The notes beneath the pieces were generated by a model, which saw only the letters and a list, made by a program, of their open reading frames with translations, ran no database searches and was not told the DNA's origin. Shown piece after piece: positions 9,784-18,247 of a stretch of DNA of 64,000 nt. Numbering within the stretch: the stretch's first letter is position 1; each line of letters starts with the position of its first letter. The position numbers and the translations under genes are program-made. Location of the stretch: NCBI GenBank assembly GCA_964519665.1, contig CAZFIV010000012.1, positions 1 to 64,000 of the forward strand. Direction: 5' to 3'. Origin of the DNA: JANQQN01 sp964519665. Its GTDB lineage: Bacteria; Myxococcota; Kuafuiibacteriia; Kuafuiibacteriales; Kuafuiibacteriaceae.

Positions 9784-10763
9784 CTGAGCTCGAGCCCGCG
9801 ATCGACGAGGTACGGAGGCGGATCCTCCAGCACCGTCGCGACCTGTCGGGGTACTTCGTCAAGCGCGACCGGGAGCTCGACCTGTTGATCCTCAGCGCCG
9901 TCGCTCAGGAGCCTCTTCTGTTCGTCGGCCCGCCAGGAACGGCCAAGAGCGACCTCGTGGTCAAGTTCGTGGAAAGTCTCGGCCTCAGCAAAGGCGACTA
10001 TTTTGAATACATGCTCACCAAGTTTACCGAACCCAGCGAAATCTTGGGCCCGATCGATCTCGCCGAGCTGAAGTCGGGCCGGTTCTTGCGAAGAGCGCAA
10101 GGAATGTTGCCTACGGCGAAAGTGGCATTCCTCGACGAGATCTTCAAGTCGAACAGCGCGATCCTCAATACGCTACTCACGATTCTGAACGAGCGAAAGT
10201 TCTACCAAGATGGCGAACCCATCCCGGTCGACCTCATCATGCTCTTCGCGGCCGCCAACGACATTCCCGACCATTCGGAGCTGGAGGCGATGGCCGATCG
10301 CTTCGCCCTCAAGATTCAAACCCATCCCGTCAAAAACACCCACTTCGAAGCGCTGATCGACGCGGGGATTCTGAACGAGGGATACAAGGCGACCGGTCAA
10401 AAGCCATGGCTGACCGCCAGCGCCAACTTCGAGGACTTTCTCAAGATCAAGCGCTTCATGGACCTCATCTTCAGCGGCCGCGGCCGCGGGGACGACCGCG
10501 CCGACTGGTTCCCGGCTCCCGTCTTCGCCGAAATGCGCCGCATCGTGCGGGCGCTGGAAGTCGAAGACAAGGTGTTCGTCAGCGACCGCAAACTCATCAA
10601 GCTGTACAAGCTGATCCGCACCCGGGCATTTCTAATGCACGGCGGCCCGGTTCGCGAACCAGACCTGATCCTGCTCGCCTACGTGGGCAACCGAGTGCAC
10701 GAGCTGCCGGTCGTGGAAGAGAAGGTCCGGGCCCTTCTGGGTCTCGAAGGTCTCGACACCTGA
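9771..10763 (+). CDS. MoxR-family AAA+ ATPase
   Basis: A 330-aa MoxR chaperone-type ATPase. Walker A is GPPGTAKS from residue 53 and Walker B is VAFLDEIFK, with Asp122-Glu123. The sequence between them (EYMLTKFTEPSEILGPID) is the MoxR signature, and sensor 1 is AAAND. ATG 9771 is chosen because GGAAAGAG lies just upstream; a TTG at 9759 would also be in frame. MoxR ATPases work with vWA-domain partners to remodel target complexes. The gene directly downstream is the expected position for that partner. Overlaps the 1103-aa gene by 13 bases. Confidence 0.93.
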   Translation: MWSLAELEPAIDEVRRRILQHRRDLSGYFVKRDRELDLLILSAVAQEPLLFVGPPGTAKSDLVVKFVESLGLSKGDYFEYMLTKFTEPSEILGPIDLAELKSGRFLRRAQGMLPTAKVAFLDEIFKSNSAILNTLLTILNERKFYQDGEPIPVDLIMLFAAANDIPDHSELEAMADRFALKIQTHPVKNTHFEALIDAGILNEGYKATGQKPWLTASANFEDFLKIKRFMDLIFSGRGRGDDRADWFPAPVFAEMRRIVRALEVEDKVFVSDRKLIKLYKLIRTRAFLMHGGPVREPDLILLAYVGNRVHELPVVEEKVRALLGLEGLDT

Positions 10764-10764
10764 C

Positions 10765-12228
10765 ATGGCGATCCGTCTGGAGCGCGACGAGACCCGCCTC
10801 GCCCTCGAGGCCTGGGCCGACGTATCCGGCTTCGGAGGCTCCCCCGTCCAAGCCCTCCAGCGTGGAATCGGCTGGCTTCGCCTCCTGTGGGAGAGAGGCC
10901 TGGACGACCTCCCCCTCGATTTGGTGATGGACCTTGGACATCTGCTGATCGAAGGACGGGCGTTTCGGTTCGCATCCGACGAGCGCATGAACCGATGGCC
11001 GCCCGAGCAGTTGAGCTGGCGTCTCGAGTATGAAGACCGGGTCCTCGGTCGATGGGCGATCGACCCGACGGTCAACGAAGCCCAGCAAATCGTGGCGCGC
11101 CGGCCGGAGGGCGCCCGCGACATCGCCGTCGTGCACGCACTGAGCTTGGCGCTCGGGCGCCCCACCGCGGGGCGCGAAGCCACCGATGACATCGAAGCGT
11201 TCGCGGGCAATTCGGCCGTGCTCAAATCGATCGGGGCGAACGCTCCCACCTTTGTCGAGCAGCTCGCCGCGGTCATCGACGGGAGCGACCCGGTGGTCGA
11301 CGAGACCTGGACCGATTGGGCCCGGCGACAACGTCAACGCGTGGTGTCGGGCCTCCAGGGCCACCTTCTGGACCGGCAAGCGCTGTGGGAGCTGTACCAT
11401 ATCGACCGACTGCCGAGCGCCTCCACAAGGATGGCCCTGCGCCTTCTGCGGGCCACGACCGACGCTATCCCCGCTCTTACCCCAGGGTGGGGCGCCGAGC
11501 TGCGGCGCCGAGCCCGGCAAGTCGCGACCGACGAGGTGACCGACGACGACTTTCCCGCCGGCGGTTTCGAGGGCCTCAGCCGCCGCGGCCGGTTCGAGAA
11601 CCTGGTCCGCTCCGAGATGGCCTACATCGGCGAGACACCCGCTGGCGACCGGCCTGATCCGAGAGCCCCCGATCTGTTCGACGTTCGGTTCGCGCAAGGT
11701 GAGCTGACCTTCTACACTCGGGACGAAAGCCCCCTTTACAACCTCCGAGTGATCTGGACGGCGGTGTTCGACCGCCCCGGTGATCTTCGCCACAAACATC
11801 CCGAGCTGGCCGCCCAGACGCTGATCCTCGCGGAGGCGGTCGCCCTTCGAGTTCAGGCCGACCTCGTCGAAATCATGGGGCCCGCCGGCTCGGAGACCAC
11901 CTTCGAGTGGTCGGGGGAGACCTCCGACGTCCGGGTCGAAGAAGGGGGCCTGTTCGCGCTTCTATTGGCCGACGAGATCGCCCTGCACCGGGTTCGAATC
12001 CCGGCCTCCGCCAGCCTCCTTGCCTCCGCGACCAACCATCGCGTCGTGTTCTCACCCCGCGCCCGGCCGAAGGCCGAAACCGATACGAGCCTATGGCTGC
12101 GGGTCGATGGGCCCGAGTGGGAGGACGGTGACCAGCGATTCGATCTACGGCAAGCCTCCGGAACTCGGAATCTGGTCGACCGGGTGCTAGCCTATTTATT
12201 GGGCATCCGCGGCCCTCAGTCGTCGTAG
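10765..12228 (+). CDS. MoxR-partner protein with possible degenerate vWA domain
   Basis: A 487-aa protein starting one base after the MoxR stop, a tight translational pairing typical of MoxR-vWA couples. Residues 1-270 are helical. The C-terminal third has a strand (LRVIWTAVF), a DRPGD turn, a long helix (LAAQTLILAEAVALRVQ) and a strand (DLVEIMGP). That is the vWA strand-MIDAS-helix-strand order, but the metal-binding DxSxS motif is replaced. I therefore call it a candidate vWA that has lost its metal site, with moderate confidence. Last gene of the operon; the neighbouring SGNH gene is convergent. Confidence 0.75.
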   Translation: MAIRLERDETRLALEAWADVSGFGGSPVQALQRGIGWLRLLWERGLDDLPLDLVMDLGHLLIEGRAFRFASDERMNRWPPEQLSWRLEYEDRVLGRWAIDPTVNEAQQIVARRPEGARDIAVVHALSLALGRPTAGREATDDIEAFAGNSAVLKSIGANAPTFVEQLAAVIDGSDPVVDETWTDWARRQRQRVVSGLQGHLLDRQALWELYHIDRLPSASTRMALRLLRATTDAIPALTPGWGAELRRRARQVATDEVTDDDFPAGGFEGLSRRGRFENLVRSEMAYIGETPAGDRPDPRAPDLFDVRFAQGELTFYTRDESPLYNLRVIWTAVFDRPGDLRHKHPELAAQTLILAEAVALRVQADLVEIMGPAGSETTFEWSGETSDVRVEEGGLFALLLADEIALHRVRIPASASLLASATNHRVVFSPRARPKAETDTSLWLRVDGPEWEDGDQRFDLRQASGTRNLVDRVLAYLLGIRGPQSS

Positions 12229-12318
12229 CAAATCGAACTTGGCCGTCGCCCGGTGGTCAGTGAAGTCAGCGGACGCTGGGACCCATCGGTTCGGCTCGGT
12301 GGCACTGGCCTCTGACAA

Positions 12319-12330
12319 TGACCGCGGTCA
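12319..12330. terminator. 12-bp perfect palindrome between convergent genes
   Basis: TGACCGCGGTCA sits between the convergent ends of the MoxR operon and the SGNH gene and overlaps the latter's stop codon. It has no T-tract on either side. It could help bidirectional termination or be chance. Confidence 0.25.
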
Positions 12331-13503
12331 TGGCCCCGATCGATGAGAATCGGAGGGGCTTTTGCTCTCGACCTTCGCGTCAGCCCAGAACTTCAAGAAC
12401 CGCTGGGCAATGACCTCGTTGCCGGCCGCGTTGAAGTGGCAGTCTCCAGGGAAGTAGTACCGGTTGAGAACCGACATGGGGTCCTCGTCGTTCACGAAAG
12501 AATCGGTGGCGTCCAGAAAAGGGACGCCGTTCGCTTCAGCCCACGATCGCCAATATGTTGTCTGCCGGTTGGGGTGGTCGCGCCGCATCACTTGGGTCGG
12601 CCACGGATAGACCGCCAGGTAGACCTGGATGTCGTGTCGATCGGCGAGCCGGATGAGCTCGGCCATGTGTTGGGTGGCCCGCTCGAGACCTTTGACTCCG
12701 ATCGATGCGAATGCGTCGTCGTCGAAGGTCCACACCACCCGTTCATCGCTGAGAAGGTAGGTGCCCTCCATCTCATCGACGGTCTGCGGCCAACCGGAGT
12801 AGTAGGTGTCCTTCAGAACATCCAATGAACGAAGAAGAAGGGAATGCCGTTTGACGATCCGCCGGAGGGTCCGCGGCTCCAGGCTTGCGCCGAATCCATG
12901 CGCTGAATCCGGCTTCGACGCGACGACGTTCCCCGCCTCATCGAGTTCGTAGAGGATTTCGTCCTCGATGTCAGAAATATCCATGAAGACCACTAGATGG
13001 TCTATATCCAGCCCGATCTCTTCGATGATATACTCGGCTTTTTTCCAATAGATGATCGGCGAATAGGACACGACGCCGGCGTTGAGCGCGTCGTAACCTT
13101 TCGGACGAAGCGCAGCATCGATTCGACCGACGAAGGTCTCCTCGTAGGGGAGGCCGACGCCCTCGGTAAAGGAGTCACCCAGAAAAAGGATCCTCTCTTC
13201 CTCTGCTTGGAGCGGGACCTCACGACGGCTCTGGTCTTTGAAGCCGAGGCTGTTGGTCGTGACCTCGTACCACCCTAACCACATGGTCCGCAGTTGGACG
13301 TTGGGGCGAAGATCGTGGTGGTATCGTTCAGACTCGACGCGAAGCTCTTTCTCGAGAGTCTTGATATCGACCTCGATGAGCCAGGTCACCAAGGTCCCCA
13401 TGCCGATATCGAGGCTGATGAGGAATACGAGAATGAGAGCCCGTCCGAGGTAGACAACTTTTCTTGATCGCTTGCGTCGGGGCCGCATCTCCGAGTCAGA
13501 CAT
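12328..13503 (-). CDS. Membrane-anchored SGNH/GDSL-family hydrolase
   Basis: A 391-aa protein with a short basic N-terminus (RPRRKRSRK) and one transmembrane helix at about residues 18-42, so the catalytic part is periplasmic. Block I of the SGNH family is FLGDSFTEGVG with the nucleophilic Ser. The C-terminal catalytic pair appears as PGDCHFNAAGN (Asp-x-x-His). The Asn of block III is probably in the NAGVVSYSP segment. Such enzymes are esterases or O-acetyl transferases/esterases acting on polysaccharide or cell-wall material. It ends convergently against the MoxR operon and has no obvious operon partner. Substrate unknown. Confidence 0.85.
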   Translation of the reverse strand: MSDSEMRPRRKRSRKVVYLGRALILVFLISLDIGMGTLVTWLIEVDIKTLEKELRVESERYHHDLRPNVQLRTMWLGWYEVTTNSLGFKDQSRREVPLQAEEERILFLGDSFTEGVGLPYEETFVGRIDAALRPKGYDALNAGVVSYSPIIYWKKAEYIIEEIGLDIDHLVVFMDISDIEDEILYELDEAGNVVASKPDSAHGFGASLEPRTLRRIVKRHSLLLRSLDVLKDTYYSGWPQTVDEMEGTYLLSDERVVWTFDDDAFASIGVKGLERATQHMAELIRLADRHDIQVYLAVYPWPTQVMRRDHPNRQTTYWRSWAEANGVPFLDATDSFVNDEDPMSVLNRYYFPGDCHFNAAGNEVIAQRFLKFWADAKVESKSPSDSHRSGP

Positions 13504-13750
13504 GGACTTTCACTTCCTCAGTTCCTCAGTTGCTCAGTTGGGCGAAGGCTGTTTCCGCCCAACGGCGAGTACGCCACGGCGGAGGGTGTGCGCACAAGGC
13601 TCCTCACGCGCGCGCGGGCGGCATTGTAACCGAGACGTCGCCGACAGGACCGACAGCTGCTGCTTGCCTGGCCGTACGGGCAGTCCTTTTCGAACCAACG
13701 GCATCCGCCATCTGTTTGTCTTCAGGATATTCGCAGCCATCGACCCTGCG

Positions 13751-14211
13751 TCAGGCGGGCGTCGAGCTGCAGGGCTCCCTCATCCTCCGCTCGATCGCCT
13801 CGATGAGTTGAATCCGAGTAACGGGTTTCGACAGCAACTCGTAGCGGTTGGCGAGCGCGCTGGCCAATCTCGAGTCGGGAGCGTACCCAGACAAAAGTAC
13901 GAACTGTATGTCCGACCAGCGCTCCACGACCCGTCGAACCAGCTCGGCCGCTTCGACGGAGCCAACGCGGCGAGCGAAGTCTCGCCGAGACTCGCTTCCG
14001 CGGCTTCTTGAGTACCCGGAAGAACTCGTCGTCGGTCACCGAAAGTTCGACGTGAGCGGTCGCCATGAGACCAATGGCAACGGGAACGTAGAAGCGCGGC
14101 AGCCGGAGGCGTCGCATCTCGTCGGGGAGCAAACTGATTTCGTCCGAGATGAGGACCCCTCAGGCCCTTAGGTTTGATAGGTCGTTTTCCCGGGCAGACT
14201 CTTGTCAGCAC
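13751..14211 (-). pseudogene. Frame-disrupted, receiver-like (CheY-type) protein
   Basis: Two or three frames must be joined to read a single domain. A short start frame (PIKPKGLRG) shifts at about 14155 into VLISDEISLLPDEMRRL...VTDDEFFRVLKKP. That shifts near 14000 into DFARRV...FVLLSGYAPDSRLASALANRYELLSKPVTRIQLIEAIERRM, a clear C-terminal half of a response-regulator receiver (conserved KP and the FVLLSGYA strand). The phospho-acceptor Asp is not visible where expected (VLKKP in place of D-x-x-MP). Either a decayed gene or a draft-quality sequence error. It follows the 191-aa gene by 4 bases. Confidence 0.6.
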
Positions 14212-14215
14212 CCTG

Positions 14216-14791
14216 TCAGCCCGGAACGGGCACTGCGCTGAAGCGCAGGTGTACCTGCGTAATGTCATCGAAACCTTCCGCGAGGCGCGGGTCGTGGCCC
14301 GTGGCTCCGATCAGCATTTCGCGGTTGTCGCTGAGGTCGCCGATCCAGCGAATCGCACCGATCAGGCCAGTAGAGCCGATGAACAACGCGAGGACCTCGA
14401 GGTGGCTCCGCGGCCGCGGACCCTCTCCACCCACCGACGCCCGCAAGAAGTAATTCCCCTGTTCGTCGGCCCCGAGCGCGATGCCCTGAACATGATAGTC
14501 CTGTGTGCCATTCGTATTCACGAATGTGTAGCGTCGATGGAGCTCGCTGAATGCGGTCCCGCGGACCCGAACCCCGTCGACGACGACCGGGGGAGGGAAC
14601 GAGTGGTGGTCGACCGCCGTCAGCGACGCCACTTCTTTGAGAAGGTCGTCTTCGTGCACCAGATCGGCGTCGGGGAATTCGTCTGGCTCTCTCCGCAGGT
14701 CCCGGTAGGTCGCCAAGACGATAGCGCTTTCGTCCGACCAGGCAGTATGGGCGGAGTCAGACAAAACATGCGGCTCAGAGGTGTTGGGCAT
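14216..14791 (-). CDS. Hypothetical soluble protein
   Basis: A 191-aa protein without signal peptide, membrane helix or a family I recognise. It starts MPNTSEPHVLSD, has an acidic, His-containing middle (FPDADLVHEDDLLKEV) and ends in strand-rich sequence (TQVHLRFSAVPVP). It lies upstream of the broken receiver-like gene on the same strand with a 4-base gap, so the two may have formed one signalling unit. No function can be assigned. Confidence 0.6.
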   Translation of the reverse strand: MPNTSEPHVLSDSAHTAWSDESAIVLATYRDLRREPDEFPDADLVHEDDLLKEVASLTAVDHHSFPPPVVVDGVRVRGTAFSELHRRYTFVNTNGTQDYHVQGIALGADEQGNYFLRASVGGEGPRPRSHLEVLALFIGSTGLIGAIRWIGDLSDNREMLIGATGHDPRLAEGFDDITQVHLRFSAVPVPG

Positions 14792-14877
14792 GGTCAGATT
14801 ATAACCGGCAAAACGACCGCCGTCGCGCTCCCCGACCCGACGACAGCCTTCTTTCCCGGTGTTACGACGAATGTCAC

Positions 14878-17445
14878 CTACCAGGATATCTTTTCAAAAT
14901 CCTTGAGAAAGACGCCGTACATGGGGCGGCCGGTGCGCAGGCCATCGTAGATCGGGTCGAGGACCCGGGCCGCGGCGTCGACGGCATCGAGAGGTGCCGT
15001 AAAGCCGTCTTGTCGCATCTTTTCGGCGACAGGATACGGATTGTCGTTGCTGATCCAACCGGTGTCGACGCTGGTCATGTAGATGCGATCGCGGGCGAGG
15101 TCCGAGGACGACGTTCGAGTCAGCATGTTAAGCGCCGCCTTGGCCGCATTGGTGTGCGGGTGGTTCGGCCCTTTCCAGCCCCGGGAGAACCGCCCTTCGG
15201 CCGCCGATACGTTGACCACGAAGCGGTCGCGGGGCGCGCCGCGAAGCATCAACCCGCGCAGACGCGCGATCAGTACGAACGGCGCCACTGCGTTGACGAG
15301 CATCGTCTCCAGGAGCTCGGGGGTTTCGACTTCATCGATGTGCAGGCGCCAGCTGTTCTGGCTGCGCAGGTCGATCGGCTGTCCAAAGCCGTCGTCGGAG
15401 CGCACGGGAAAGAGTCGAGGGTCGGACTCCGTTAGCCCCGAACCAGGGTGGAGAGGGAGGTCGGGCATCGGCCGCAAGAGAGCCTGCTCCTCGGCGGGGA
15501 TGGGGTCGCCGACGCGCTCCCGATCGCTGAGGGCACGATAGTAGTCCAGCGGTCGCCGTACCGTCTGGGCCGCGTTGTTGATGAGGATGTCCAGTCGCGG
15601 AAGGGTCCGGTCCAGCTGGGCAGCGAACGCCTCCACGGTCGGCGTGTGAACCAAGTCGAGCCCGGTAATTCGAAGCCTCGAACCCCAGTCTGCGAAGTCA
15701 GCGGCGGCGGCGAAGCGCCGCGCGGCGGCGGCGGCAAACCGGGTCGTCACGATGACCGTCGCGCCGTTGCGAAGGAGCGACCGCGCTACTTCGTACCCGA
15801 CCTTGATCCGACCGCCGGTGACCACCGCGATGCGCCCGGTAAGGTCACAACCTTGCAAACGCTTCGTGTAGCTCCGGTCGCCGCACGCAACGCAGAGTGA
15901 ATTATAGAAGTGGTGCAGTTCTTCGAGGGGCGCCTTACAGACGTAGCACCCTCGAGACCGACTCTTGGCCGGCGCCCTACGCGGCGGGGAATACTCTTCG
16001 GCCGCTATCGGCCTCCCGGTGGCGGCGTTCGCTCTGGGCGCGGAGACCGGAGTCACCTCTACGTCCGTCGCGAACCCCATTGCGTGCCGGTCGGCGGCCG
16101 GCTGGCCTCGGCGCGGCGGCCTTCGGCGGGTTCTAGAGATCTGCTGAATTCGAACCCCGAGGTCACCGAGACCCGGCGCAGCCAGCATGTCAGGGCGGAG
16201 CGCCAGCGCGTCCAGCACCTTGCGGCAGACGGCGAGTTCGTGGTCCGAAAAGCCTCGGTCAGTGACGCTCGGCTCGGGCGAAGACGCGATGAGCGCCGCC
16301 TCGTCGGCCATTTGACTTGCTCGGGCAGCCCTCCCTGGGACACCAGATTCGTCGTAAACGCTCTTCACCACGCGTTCCTCGGGCGAGGGCGCGTGCAGGC
16401 GCCTACCCCGGCGAGCGAACAGGAGGCCGCGCAGCCGTTCGATGAGCCCAGCCGGAAAATCGCCGGTCATGCGGAGGTCGAGAAAGTCGGTCCGAGCCTC
16501 GACCGCATCGACCAGGACCCGGGCCGCCACCGGCTCGATCGCCATACCGGTCAGGTCGAGGGTCTGAAGGGCAGGAGCACGCCCGATCATGGCCGCCAAT
16601 GCATTGGCGGCCGGCATGTCGATCTCGCCACCCGAGCTCTTGGGGGTGCGCTCATCGTGCGTCGCGACCGTACCGCTCGGACGCCGCACGCCCAGCGCCA
16701 GATGCTGCAGCTGCGGATGAGCACTCGCCATCTCGGCCACCGCTTCGACGGTCGATGACGACAGGCCGTTGTGGCCCATCTCGATCCGCTCGAGCCTCGC
16801 CTGCGCATCGAGCGGCCCTAGGAGACTGCGCAACCCCTCGTCGCCCAGCTCCGTCGCCGCTACGCGAAGTCGCCGGAGGCGGGCCCAGCGTTCGAGCCGA
16901 AGCCCGAGCAGACGGCCACCGGTTGGGCCCAGAGCGTTTCCGGACAGGTCCAGGCTTTCACAGCCGGCCCGATCGAGCAGCGCATCGACGACGCGTATCG
17001 CCCCGGCGACACCTAGCGCATTGTTGGCGACGTCGACCGAGGCGAGGCGCTCGCCCCTTCGACCGCAACGGCCATCGAGATGATCCATGAGAATGCCCGC
17101 GCCGTCAGTCCCGAGTCGATTTCCGGCCAGGCCCAGGTGCCGAACACGACTTTCGGCTCCGAGCGCCTCGGCGATGAATCGCGCTCCGTAGGGCCCAACA
17201 GCGTTCCCGCCCAGATCGACCGTTTCGATGGCCGGGCTCGCGCGGAGGATGTCCCCGACCACCAGCACCCCCTCGGGGCCGAGGGAGTTGTGGCGCAAAA
17301 GTAGATGACGGACGTGGGGGTGGTCGCTCAACTCCGGAAGCAGCCGTCGCAGGTCGGAAGGCTTGATGCCCTGCCGGCAGAGGTCCAAGCGGCCGTCGGG
17401 CTGCACGGTGCCCACTTCAAAGGTGATCGGTGGGGGCGTCGTCAT
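14878..17445 (-). CDS. Leucine-rich-repeat / zinc-finger / short-chain dehydrogenase fusion protein
   Basis: An 855-aa protein; ATG 17445 is chosen because upstream residues look non-coding. Residues about 30-390 are ribonuclease-inhibitor-type leucine-rich repeats (repeating LDLSGNALGPTGG-like units). After a linker there are two Cys pairs (CYVCK near residue 500 and CVAC about 20 residues on) around HHFYNSLC, a likely zinc site. Residues about 535-855 are an SDR domain: VVTGGRIKVGYEVA is the TGxxxGxG nucleotide motif, LINNAAQ the NNAG motif and NVSAAEG the Ser region. The YxxxK catalytic Tyr is replaced (TNAAK), as I recall for related proteins carrying the same zinc segment. Cytosolic and probably NAD(P)-binding; substrate unknown. 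Confidence 0.85.
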   Translation of the reverse strand: MTTPPPITFEVGTVQPDGRLDLCRQGIKPSDLRRLLPELSDHPHVRHLLLRHNSLGPEGVLVVGDILRASPAIETVDLGGNAVGPYGARFIAEALGAESRVRHLGLAGNRLGTDGAGILMDHLDGRCGRRGERLASVDVANNALGVAGAIRVVDALLDRAGCESLDLSGNALGPTGGRLLGLRLERWARLRRLRVAATELGDEGLRSLLGPLDAQARLERIEMGHNGLSSSTVEAVAEMASAHPQLQHLALGVRRPSGTVATHDERTPKSSGGEIDMPAANALAAMIGRAPALQTLDLTGMAIEPVAARVLVDAVEARTDFLDLRMTGDFPAGLIERLRGLLFARRGRRLHAPSPEERVVKSVYDESGVPGRAARASQMADEAALIASSPEPSVTDRGFSDHELAVCRKVLDALALRPDMLAAPGLGDLGVRIQQISRTRRRPPRRGQPAADRHAMGFATDVEVTPVSAPRANAATGRPIAAEEYSPPRRAPAKSRSRGCYVCKAPLEELHHFYNSLCVACGDRSYTKRLQGCDLTGRIAVVTGGRIKVGYEVARSLLRNGATVIVTTRFAAAAARRFAAAADFADWGSRLRITGLDLVHTPTVEAFAAQLDRTLPRLDILINNAAQTVRRPLDYYRALSDRERVGDPIPAEEQALLRPMPDLPLHPGSGLTESDPRLFPVRSDDGFGQPIDLRSQNSWRLHIDEVETPELLETMLVNAVAPFVLIARLRGLMLRGAPRDRFVVNVSAAEGRFSRGWKGPNHPHTNAAKAALNMLTRTSSSDLARDRIYMTSVDTGWISNDNPYPVAEKMRQDGFTAPLDAVDAAARVLDPIYDGLRTGRPMYGVFLKDFEKISW

Positions 17446-17576
17446 CCGGCGCTCAAGCCAGCTCAACAACGGCTCGAGGCGACCGCGGCCACGACCATAC
17501 CCACTCCCACTCTGCTCACCGCCACCGTTCACCCGCCCCTCTGCAAGTACCCGATCCGCCACCGTCGACCATCCAC

Positions 17577-18155
17577 TCAGGCGACCGCGGAGCCGCGGGA
17601 CGTCAGCACCCGGCGAAAGGTGTCCAACGCGCCATCGAGAGCTTCCGCGCGCGGACTCCCGCCTCGGCGGCAGGCGCTCAGACTCAGGCGGGACTCGTCG
17701 ACTTTGAAGTATCGATGCACCGTCCACCGATCTTGCGGCAACGTGTGAAGGATGGTCTCGCTCGCGTCCCAGAAGCGCTCGACGGCCGAACCGAAAGCGG
17801 CGGACTCGATGGCCATCATCTCGGCGATCTCGTCGGAACCGCTGGCCGCGACCACCAGACCGGCGTCGTCGGCGAGCACCACCGCTTCATAGCCCCCGTG
17901 ATCGCGAAGCCCCGCCAAAACTCTGCTCAACGCGACGCGGCCCCCCGCAGCGAGGGGGTCGACCACTTCGGTCACCCCATCCCCGATCGCCACGGAATCC
18001 GCGATCTGATCGAGGACTTGCCCCATATGGGCCTTTTCGTCCGCCGGCCGCGGTACCGCCGGCCCCCGCGACATTCGGCCCAGCATGAAGCCAATGATAG
18101 CGAACAACACCGCCGCCACCGAAGCGGCCATGACCGCCATCTCGAGCCCACTCAT
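17577..18155 (-). CDS. Membrane-anchored Roadblock/LC7-like protein
   Basis: A 192-aa protein with one N-terminal transmembrane helix (AVMAASVAAVLFAIIGFMLG, about residues 7-26) and a soluble part. The core GGYEAVVLADDAGLVVAASG...EMMAIESAAFGSAVERF matches the strand-turn-strand of Roadblock/LC7 (MglB-like) domains. These usually bind small GTPases or dimerise with another Roadblock subunit. No GTPase gene is in the window. It lies 131 bases upstream of the LRR-SDR fusion on the same strand, possibly in one transcript. Confidence 0.65.
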   Translation of the reverse strand: MSGLEMAVMAASVAAVLFAIIGFMLGRMSRGPAVPRPADEKAHMGQVLDQIADSVAIGDGVTEVVDPLAAGGRVALSRVLAGLRDHGGYEAVVLADDAGLVVAASGSDEIAEMMAIESAAFGSAVERFWDASETILHTLPQDRWTVHRYFKVDESRLSLSACRRGGSPRAEALDGALDTFRRVLTSRGSAVA

Positions 18156-18247
18156 CTGGGTATATTCGGACGGGATCTTGGGCGGTTGATCAAGCGATTC
18201 GCCCGTCTGTTGCCGTCCGAAAGACCGAGCCTAGAAATCGCAGTGAG

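Noticed and set aside
11988..12004. CCGGGTTCGAATCCCGG looks like a tRNA T-arm
   Set aside because: It lies inside the MoxR-partner coding frame and no acceptor, D or anticodon arms can be built around it.
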